Position numbers and translations under genes: made by a program. From contig CM018041.1 of assembly GCA_008638375.1 (NCBI GenBank), forward strand, positions 992,001 through 1,056,000: a stretch of DNA of 64,000 nucleotides. Direction: 5' to 3'. This document shows, one piece after another, positions 54,927 to 64,000 of the stretch. The stretch comes from Nyssa sinensis. Lineage: Eukaryota; Streptophyta; Magnoliopsida; Cornales; Nyssaceae. Position 1 is the first letter of the stretch. Each line of letters begins with the position of its first letter. The notes beneath the pieces were generated by a model. It made no database searches, had not been told where the DNA came from, and saw only the letters and a list, made by a program, of their open reading frames with translations.

Positions 54927-57900
54927 CTAAGAAAGCTCTCTTTCTCTCCCCCCTCAATCTCGCCTATCCACCCCCCATCACCCAGCCACTGCCGCACCAC
55001 CCTTGACTTCCCAGGACCCTCCTGGTCCTTCGCACAGCCTCTGTGCTGCACCTGTTGGCCTCCTTGGCCCGTCTGTGATGTGTTAGAGCCTTTCCGTGCT
55101 CCTCTTCTATTGTCTGCGTAGCCGAGTGTCAGGCTGCCTGTGTCTAGTAAGCCGTTTTCTGTCCGGCTGTGGTTTTTTTGTTGCCGTTTCGTTATCCGTC
55201 TTTATTTCTCGTCTGTTCGTTCCAGTTTTGTTTTTTGGACTTGTCTCATGGTTGATTTAAGTAAGGATGTTGTTCCTGCTAATCATCCGACTCCTGTGGT
55301 TGCTTGTCCCGATCTTTCTCTTGCCCAGTATACGCCGGCTCAACGTGTCACGAGCGTGTTATTAAATGGAAAAAACTTTCATGCTTGGTCTCGCTCTTTC
55401 CGCCTCTTTCTTGGTGGAAAACGCAAGACCGGTTGGATTCTTGGAAAGATGTCGAAGCCGTCCGAATCTGACTCCACGTTTGAACAATGGGATATGGACA
55501 ATTGTATCATTTTGGGTTGGATGTTCAACTCGATGGAGGAGAGGATTTATAATATGTTTATGTATCATGAGACTGTCCATGGTCTGCCCTGTCTGAGATG
55601 TACGCCCATGCACACTGTGATTTTCGAATTTTTGAGCTTCATCGGGATATATCTCATGCCTCCCAAGCCACCTCGGGCCTATCGGTTGCTGACTTCTTTG
55701 GTTATCTCTAGACTAGATGGGAGGATTTGGCTCAGTATGAGCCCCTTAGTGACTTTACCACTGATGGTGATGTTGAGTCCAAACGTCTTGATCGTAGACA
55801 TACATATCAGTTCTGATGGGTTTGAAACCTGAGTTTGAGGCTCTTAGGGCTCAGATTTTGAACACCTCTCCTATGCCTTCTCTTTATGAGGCATTTGCTA
55901 CTGTGGATGGTAATGAGCGTCGGCGCCGTCTTATTCCTCCGATTTCAACTTCATAGATTGAGACATCTCCTCCTGTTCCTGATCAGATGGCCTTTGCTGC
56001 TTCTTCGGGCTCTCGTCCGGCGGGTAACCGTCCTTATTGTTAGCACTGCCACAAGCCCAACCATGTCATTGATCGCTGCTTTGATCTCCATCCTGAGTTA
56101 AAGCAGGGTTATTCCAAGAACCGGACCAGGGGAATCAGGGGAACTGAGACAGAGGAAAATGGGCTCCTCGTACAGGTGCCATTGCAGAAACTACACCCGC
56201 TCCAGCCATTTCAGATTATAGCCAGCTTCAGGCACACCTCGGCTTAGGTTTTGCTCCTCCGGGGACTACCTCATCTGCCAGTCCCACGGCTACACTTGCT
56301 ACAGGTATCCCTACTGCTCTTCATGTTAAGTTAAGCCATCCCACTTGGATTTTGGATTCCGGAGCTAATAATCACATAATTGGTGAGTTATCCATTTTGT
56401 CTTCTCCAGTTACCCCTGTTGTTCAGTCCGTCCGTATTGCCGATGAGTCATCTATCCAGATCAGTAGTCAGGGTGATGCAGTTTTGTCTTTAGACATCAC
56501 TCTTTCTTCTGTTTTTTATGTCCCTAATTTTGCTTACAATCTTCTCTCTATCAGTTTACTTGCAAAAAATCTTAATTGTGCTGTGATTGTTTTACTCAGT
56601 CGTTGTCTCTTGCAGGACCTGACTTCGAAGAAGATTTTTGGCAGGGGATATGAGCGCAATGGACTCTATTACTTTGGAGACCCTCCGTCAGCCAAAGTGT
56701 TAACATCCAGTTTTCAGGCGTCTGTTTTGCCTATGTTTGATACTTTTGTTTTTTCTCTTCAAAGTTTAGATTTGTGGCATGCCCGTTTAGGACATGCAAA
56801 CTTTCAATATTTATGTTGGCTTTTTCCGTCTTTGAATAAAGCATGCAAGAATTTTAAATTTAAATGTGTGGTTTGTGAATTGTCAAAACATACTCACACT
56901 ACTTATATTCCTCGCATGCATCGTGCACCGTGTGCTTTTGATCTTATTCATTCTGATGTATGGGGTCCTTTTCCAGTTGTTACTTTATCTTAGCACCGCT
57001 ATTATGTCACTTTCATAGATGATTATACTCGTTGTACTTGGGTCTATCTTATGAAGAAAAAATCTAAAGTGTTTTCACACCTTACTAACTTTTTACAAAT
57101 GATCAAAACTCAATACAGTACTGTTGTTCGGAATATTGGGTCTGATAATGGTCGAAAGTATATCTTGCATGAGTTTAGGTGTGAGCTTAACAAAAGGGGT
57201 ATCCTCCAGCAACTTACATGTCCTTACACTTCTGAGCAGAATGGTGTAGCGAAACGTAAGAACCGTTACATCATGTCTGTTGTTCGGTGCCTTTTGTGTG
57301 GGATGGGGGTACCCAAATATTTCTGGCATATGGCTGTTCTCACAGCCACTTACGTTATCAATCGTACTCCCAGTCGGATATTACAAGGTAAGGCCCCCCT
57401 ACATATCCTTCAGCCTGATAACACACTTTTTTCCTATTACACCTCGTGTCTTCGGGTGTACATGTTTTGTTCAAAACCGTAGCTCTTCCCGCACTAAACT
57501 TGATGATAAGGCCATTCGGTGTGTCTTCTTAGGGTATTCTAGCATGTCTAAGGGGTATCGTTGTTATGATCCGGTTACTGGTCACATCTATCACTCATTG
57601 GATGTTACTTTTTTGGAAACTATTCCTTTCTTTTCAAGTATTCCTTCCTTGTAGGGACCTATTGTGGAGATTCCTCCGGAGGACAATCCCTTACTTCCTC
57701 GTCCGGCTCCCATTCTTGAGCCTCCTCCGGTGTCCTCTTTTTCACTTCCTAGCAGGTCCCTTCCTCCGGTAACCACTACTGATCCCTTCCTTTATGTTCC
57801 TCGTTGTCCGCGCTCTTTTGTTCCTCGCCGTCTGCACTCTCATGTTCCTCCGCCAAACGCTTCTCCGTACCCAAATTTCTTTTGTATATAAGAGGCACTT

Positions 57901-60900
57901 CATGTCATATTTTCCTATTTGAGATTGGAGATGGGGAATTACAATGTGTGTGAAGTGGAAATTGGTGGTGGATGTTATCGAGAAGTTGGAAAGCTTGGTA
58001 TTCCTCTTTGTTCCTACCAGTATTGAATATGATGTCTCTGGTATGGAATGATTGTAGCTGATGCGACAATGATGTGTATTGAACAGGCTGAATGCCACCG
58101 GCGTGTTTGAGTGTTGATACAAACAGATGGTTGTTATAGGCCTCGAGGTTTCAATTTTCAAACTTTGATTTCATTACAGATGTAGGAGACCAAAACCTCG
58201 TTCAGATATCAATTACATTCTTAGATATGCCAACTTTTCAATCTTGCATGTCCATTCTGACATATTCTGGGATCTTGTACATCAATAGCAGAGTGGGGCA
58301 GTGTCCTTGGACATGCAAGAGAGTAATTATGATATTAGGAAGATACAGTGGTGATGAATGTTGGGGTCTCTAGGGTGTCACAGTTTTCTCTTTGAGAACA
58401 GGGAAAGGATATTGCCTTTAAGTTTCACTTGAAGTATTGGAGCATGCAAAATTACCTGGAGCGTTATTTTTCATTCCCTCATGGAATTGGACTAATGGAT
58501 TTTGTTCAACATCCATATGGTGTTGGAGCATGCTGAGTTGCTTTTAGCTTTTTGTTTCGTTGGCCTGATGCTTTGGATTTTTTTTTTAAACATGCCAGAT
58601 GGTACTTTTATTTATTTGTATATTTATTTAAGTATGCTTGCTTTTGAATAGGATCAAAGTAAGCAAGCTGCATTTTGTTTCCAAAATTGCAGTTCTTTAT
58701 AAGTTAAAATCATTTGATTGGTTGCATTTTTTCCTTAGGTCTTTTGGTAGCTAGTGTGGTATATCTAGGGGGGAAATATTTGGAGAAAAATCAACCAATC
58801 TATGCCAAAAGTTTCACTCTCTTAGTGAGCACCTTCAATCAATGGAAAAAAGGTGCAACTCCAATAAACCATGAGATATTATTTGCAGAATGGCTTCATT
58901 GAGTCTTGCATCGAGTATAGAACCATGCATGTTGGGGGTATAATCAATAATTTGACAACAGAAGCAATTAAAAACCTAGTAGTATATAATATTTTTTCCA
59001 ATGCCACAGGGAATAATTGATTAGTGGCTGATTTTTATAGCTAGTGTGTTTTGAATGTTGCATGGCAGTTCTAAAGGAGTGCAGTTTCTGTGTTAGGCAT
59101 GTTTCTGGGTTTAAAATTTCATGCCTGGGATAGAGATTTGGGTGGAGACTGGATGCATATCCCCTTGGTTAATATATCATGGTAGACGCAAGCAGTAACC
59201 ACTTGACCTTATAGAGTTTTTTACTTGAATAATATTACGTTAGTGAGCTCATTAAGCCCTTTCTGGTGTTTATTGATGAGATGAAATGTTGTATTTTATA
59301 ATTTTTGTATCATTGTATTCTTGAATCTTAGTTTTTCAGTTCTGCTTAGTTCGAGACTGTACCCACAACAACTTGGCATGGGCTATAATGTTCTAACTAG
59401 TTATTTAGGCAGGTTAGTTTGATCTGGATTTGATGATTGCTGCCATTGCTCGGATATATTTCAATTGAATTTAATTCATGTGAATAAAACCATATTGAGA
59501 ATTTAAGAAGCCTATCCAAAATGCAGGGCATTGGAGTTGCTTATTGTTTGCAGGGCCAACTCTAGACAATTCGTGGGCCCAAAGTGACAAGTGTTTTTTT
59601 TTTTTTTTTTAATATTAATGTAAAATCTTTATTTCATATTAATATTTTAAAACTATGCAATACTCTAACAATGAAACCATAATAATAAAGTTCTTACGTA
59701 ATCGAACAATTGAGTAATACTCTATTAATGAAATTTACAAAAACATAAGCTATGCAATACAAAATAACTATTCATATCTTTTTTTTTTTTTTTTTTATCT
59801 AAATAGCTAGTAATATAATATAAATAGAATTTTTTCCTGGAGTCTTTATGGGGCCTTCTTTGTGGAGTTAAGAATTTTATTGATCTTAAGACTTGTAGTT
59901 TGAATTATATTATAGACACATAAAATTTGAGGCATTTTCTATGGGTGGGGTTTAAAGCGATGGCTTTGTTGGCTTAGTGTTAGAGCGGGCCCTGGTTGTC
60001 AGCCGAGACTGAAGTAAGCATTGTTGATGTGCTAACAAAGCAAGTCCCTGTCTACCATGTGGTTGAGCAGAGGTCCATTTTGTCTTTTTTTTGGGTACAT
60101 TCCTCCTTTTGTTCCAAATTTCTTTCTTCTAGACCATATTTTTATTTTAGTACCATTTATGTATCATTATCCTTTCTTCTACGTCACATGAGTGTGTGGA
60201 GGATGTATTTGCATTCCCTTTTAAGTTCTCTACTGCCTAGTTGTCTTGCTTGAATCACTCTGAACAAATTGTGGTTTCTTTGAATGGCGTCTCACTGATA
60301 AATGGCATGTGGCAGCAAGATAACACATGATGCGAGGTTTTAGTTGCTTGCTTCAAACTGAACTGAGTAGATATTCAGTATCCTGGGACTTAGATCTACT
60401 GAAAACGTTTGAAGTTTGAAATTTCAAGTAGTTCTATATCTTTTGTTCAATTTGAAATCCTCGGGGGTTTGGACTTCGAATTCATAAATATAAACTCAGG
60501 ATTTAAACACTTGTATGGAAAATCTGAATTCTCAGGATAGTAGCATAGATAATTACGTTCTAATTGAAATTGCTAGTTCTTTTCTGTAGTGCTTGTACTC
60601 CTTCTTTTGCCTCTGCAGCAGCTGCGGCTACCTCTACTTCTATTTTTGGATTTTAACATGTCTAATTTTTATAGGTTGTATAATAAAACATAATGTTGTT
60701 GATTGAATATGCTTCTTGCCTCATGCTTGGTGGTGTGGTGTGAAGAAGTACTGAGCAGATGTGCATGCTTGAGTGAGCTTACTTCATTATTTGGATCCAA
60801 TTTGAGGACACAGAAAAACTGACTCTAAATATGTAAAATAAGTTTTAGTCACAGTGATGGATTTCCCTTTTTTCCTTTCACTTTTGGCTTGCCCTACTGA

Positions 60901-61184
60901 TTGATATCAGGTGGTTCACATACCTATCAATTTGTGCATATTGCTTATAGTTTAGCAATGATTGTTAATGATGTGGTGAAAAAAATATGGCTTTTGATTG
61001 TTTTTGGATGTATCTATTGATCTATCAATTTGTGCATATTGCCTCTTTGATCTTGTACATGGTGTGGATTAATACATCTTTGATTCATATTTTACGGTCA
61101 TGCACATCAAAATATAACATATAAAATAAGTGATGTCATCTGGTTGGTTGTTATAATGTGAAACATGCAGGACTTGTCAAATTT

Positions 61185-61530
61185 TAGAACTTGTTTGGGA
61201 GAATTTTAAATTTTAGAGAATAAATTTTAAAAAATTAATTATTGAGAAATGGATTTAAACCGGTAATTTTTCTTGATTGAGTAATGTGTAATTGGTGGCA
61301 AGAGCAGCGGCCATGGCAGCGGCAGCATCAGCAGAACAGTGGCAGATTATGGGAAAAATTAAAAGAATTTGCCTAGAGAATGAGTGAAACATGTTTTGGA
61401 ATACTGTGGGAAAAATTTTGAAATACTTTTTGGAGTTGTATTAGGAGAATTGGTATCCAAACATGATCTCAATGTTTAAAAATGAGTGAAACATGTTTTT
61501 AGTTGGTATCCAAACAGGGCCTAATTTTTT
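61185..61530. mobile_element. Possible MITE relic
   Basis: The left end ACTTGTTTGGGAGAATTTT and the reverse complement of the right end (GGCCCTGTTTGGATACC) are weakly similar, and the phrase GGTATCCAAACA occurs twice near the right end. Boundaries and target duplication are unclear. Confidence 0.4.
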
Positions 61531-62240
61531 TAGTTTCTACAAATCATGATCTTAAAAAACTCAAAAGTTGTTTTCACACATTCTATGCAATAAAATCATG
61601 ATTTGGGTGAAACAAACATCTCCCAATCTCAAACGGGCTTTGGTCACGAGATTTTTCGGTTTTGCTTTTGCCACTAGAATTTTCTATTTTCCGTTCTTCA
61701 AGCTTGTCATCAACCATAGAATCAGATCCACTAAACTGATTTTAACAACATAACATATAATTAAGACATGTGTCCTAATTTAATAACTCCCAACTTAATT
61801 AAAAACACCTATTTAATGAATGACAGCTACGCTAAAAGACAAATCAAGAAAACATGAAACAACAAATCTTCATATATTCACATTTCTTAGCTGCTTAATA
61901 CGCTATTATTAATACAATTACACATATACATATTGATTTTCACTAATATGCGTGTGTGTGTGAGAGAGAGAGAGTGTGTGTGAGTGCATATATGTATGTA
62001 CATATTCGTACGTATGGTTGACACGGAAGCTTATTGTTTGGAATCTCAACACATTTGGCCAAGTTAGGTAAGTTAGTTGTTTTTCAGAGGTCAAGAGTAT
62101 ACCTACTGAACATCATGAAGTCCCTTCTTAAACAAGGTTAACTTGTAAATTGGATTTCTCATTACCATTTATTTCTTCTTAATTAGCTCATGAAGATCAG
62201 CACATGTCTCACTTGAAATTCATAACCTAGCTGAGTTATA

Positions 62241-62455
62241 GTGAAAATAAAATTTTCAATAATCCCACCACAATAATCTCAATGATTAGATAATGTATTA
62301 CATGTGTATCTATAATATATTATTATTAATAACTTAATCAAGTAATAGTGAAAATAAAATTTTCAATAGTGTCATTGTAATGATCTCAACGATTAGATAA
62401 TATATTACATGTGTATCTACAATATATTATTATTATTAATATAATTATTTAATTA
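62241..62455. repeat. Tandem duplication, about 107-bp unit
   Basis: Two copies (62241-62347 and 62348-62455) share GTGAAAATAAAATTTTCAAT, GATTAGATAAT, TATTACATGTGTATCTA and a TATTATTATTAAT end, with scattered substitutions. Confidence 0.9.
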
Positions 62456-62584
62456 ACTCTTAAAATCACCGAATAACAGCTAGACTAATAGCACAAGTTA
62501 ACCAGTTTTTCAATGATGGCACATCCAGGCTAACACTCTTTTCATGCATCACAAACCTGTTCTAGAAACCATAAGGCATATGTA

Positions 62585-62615
<31 letters not shown>

Positions 62616-62881
62616 TAGGTTTGTTTAATGGCTTGCTTTTGTATCAATGGTTCTTCTATCAAAAGAGTAAATAGTCTTACCTAATGAGTAACAAATAGTT
62701 TTGACTTTGATAAAAAGGCAAATAAAACAATCAAACGGTTAATGAAAGACTATTATTCAAAGCTCATTTTTGTATATTTGTTATATCCTTATATTATTTT
62801 GTGGGGTTACTCTTAATAATCAGATCCTATTATAACTAACTCACTTATTAAGATGTTAATTTGTGTTAACTTATAGTGTTA

Positions 62882-62885
<4 letters not shown>

Positions 62886-62916
<31 letters not shown>
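62886..62916. repeat. (TA)n microsatellite
   Basis: An uninterrupted TA run of about 15 units in gene-free DNA. Confidence 0.9.
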
Positions 62917-62918
<2 letters not shown>

Positions 62919-64000
62919 GATACGTGTCAACTCGAACATGATACGATTAATTAATCTTTTTAAACTTCTTAATGCAAACACGATCTATTTATTAAACGGA
63001 TTACATACGTCTACATGATTAATATTTTTATTTTAACTTTTAAACTTTAATTGAAGAATTATTTTGTTTTTTTATAAGTGCAAAATAGTTTTTTAGTTTG
63101 ATAACTTAAAATGTGATTTTTAAATTTTGATAAATTTTTAATGTAAAATATATTATCTTGATTCAAATTCATAATTTATTTTTATTTATTAATTATATTA
63201 AACATATTTACTTATTTATAACATAAATTTATTTATATTAAATTCAAATTATCAAATTTTCATGTTGTGTTAAAAATTGATACTCCTTTTCAAATACAAT
63301 AGGAATGGCTCTGGGGGCTTTTTCTATTTGGTTGTGTGACTGTCCACGTTAGAGAAGTTTTGACACGTTCTTGTCTTTTATCCAAAGTCAAACTCTTCTT
63401 CTAATTCAAGAAGAGGGATCCTTTTCAAATTTCTATTATTTTGTGGGGTTACTCTTAATTAATTAGTCCTAATCAGAGAAGGACGTATAGCCCAAACCAT
63501 CCACAACTAACTCGCTTTAAATTAATTATTTCCCTCTCCCACATACATTGTGAATGGACACTTTGTGTTTTTCTTTTTATTCTTAAACACAAGTAAATAA
63601 TTCAGCATATATTTATTATTGTAAATCTTATTAATTTATATTCAAAAATAAAAAAAAATTATTTAAAAAATCCGTTATTTATAATATCATGCACTCTTAT
63701 GAATAGAAACTATATGTATGAAAAGTGTCAAAATAATTGTTTGAAAATATGCAATTGAAAGTCTTTTATTTCTCAAACTTCATGCTCTTATTTTGTATGA
63801 AACAATTGTAAAAAAAAAAGTAATAATTTATGATTCAGTCACAAGATCAAAAATTATGATTGATGGAATTGATTTCGGATCATAAAAAAGAAAGTTCTAT
63901 TAATGGAATTTGAGCCATTAACATTAAGGTTGAGAGACTAGCAGCAGAGATCACCTGGTTTGCTAGGCCAGTACGTGGCTCCCTAAACCTCAAATATATA

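Larger units (their letters stand above)
54755..57891 (+). mobile_element. Decayed Ty1/Copia retrotransposon lacking reverse transcriptase
   Basis: Plus-strand order: LTR, primer site, leader, gag from ATG 55248 (UBN2/gag-like region with NGKNFHAWSRSF and a Lys-Arg-Trp block), a CCHC zinc-knuckle relic at about 56035-56085 interrupted by a stop, protease with WILDSGAN at about 56346, GAG-pre-integrase with LWHARLGHA at about 56774, and integrase with an HHCC finger and the three acidic residues (FIDDYTR near 57017, SDNGRK near 57140, SEQNG near 57230). Stops or shifts occur repeatedly, for example near 55830, at 56041, at 56991 and at 57481. Past a proline-rich linker (about 57660-57860) the element stops: no RT or RNase H and no 3' LTR. 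It is an old, internally truncated copy that cannot move by itself. Confidence 0.9.
57892..64000. other. Gene-poor AT-rich region to the window end
   Basis: No coding sequence I can support. T-tracts lie at about 59592-59610 and 59780-59797. A possible MITE relic at about 61185-61530 has TTGTTTGGGA near the left and ATCCAAACAGGGCC at the right, with an internal repeat (AATGAGTGAAACATGTTTT twice). A tandem duplication lies at 62241-62455. Microsatellites occur near 61952-61985, 62586-62608 and 62886-62916. The segment 62920-63270 is a degenerate AT-rich repeat. Small frames at 58714-58902 and 59996-60253 have no recognisable relatives. Confidence 0.6.

Noticed and set aside
57892..58200. Possible RT/RNase H or 3' LTR of the Copia element
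   Set aside because: Looked for RT core motifs and a second TGTTGGAATTAGG start; neither was seen.
59996..60253. 85-codon frame
   Set aside because: Only a short stretch looks protein-like and the rest is Phe/Leu/Ser-rich from pyrimidine tracts; no homologue recognised.
1..64000. CRISPR arrays, bacterial operons, tRNA or rRNA genes
   Set aside because: No regularly spaced repeats with unique spacers, no Shine-Dalgarno-linked gene trains, and no complete cloverleaf. The only tRNA-like sequences are inside SINE or MITE elements.

Overview
This window is nuclear DNA from a eudicot plant, probably woody. The evidence is AT-rich intergenic DNA, spliced genes with long introns, GT-AG (and two GC-AG) splice sites, plant-specific protein families, and many plant transposons (L1-type LINE, Ty1/Copia, hAT and Tourist MITEs, tRNA-derived SINEs) with GA/TA/CA microsatellites. 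I cannot name the species. All gene calls come from reading conserved protein motifs and joining exons by hand. No database search was run, and Arabidopsis comparisons are from memory.

Layout. (1) 1584-5088 (+): WEB-family coiled-coil protein, 3 exons, 849 aa. (2) 8019-16470 (+): NERD-domain protein, 7 exons, 322 aa; its 4.4-kb intron 3 carries a 5'-truncated L1 LINE bounded by perfect 17-bp target-site duplications. (3) 17821-22090 (-): cinnamoyl-CoA-reductase-like SDR, 5 exons, 312 aa, with a hAT-like element in an intron. (4) 23942-33245 (-): mitochondrial-type protein with the fold signature of ATP-PEP carboxykinase but no P-loop, 11 exons, 453 aa. (5) 34187-47412 (-): TOZ/UTP13, a WD40 protein of the SSU processome, 14 exons, 890 aa, with a Tourist MITE, a hAT MITE and a SINE in its introns. 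(6) 50117-50239 (+): isolated first exon of a PYL8/PYL9-type abscisic-acid receptor with a stop codon, a gene relic. (7) 52473-53493 (+): inositol-tetrakisphosphate 1-kinase (ITPK1) reading frame broken by about four single-base shifts. (8) 54755-57891 (+): decayed Copia retrotransposon with gag, protease and integrase but no reverse transcriptase. (9) 57892-64000: no recognisable gene.

The WEB - TOZ - ITPK1 order matches what I recall of Arabidopsis chromosome 5 (At5g16730, At5g16750, At5g16760), so this looks like a conserved microsyntenic block into which genes 2-4 and transposons are interleaved. These are independent plant genes with unrelated jobs (coiled-coil organisation, rRNA processing, inositol phosphate metabolism), not an operon-like pathway.

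The most interesting pattern is that three consecutive genes (NERD, CCR-like SDR, PEPCK-like) have intact, well-spliced frames but lack the catalytic residues of their families. The ITPK1 frame is broken, and an ABA-receptor first exon sits alone near it. Nothing resembles a prokaryotic system or CRISPR.
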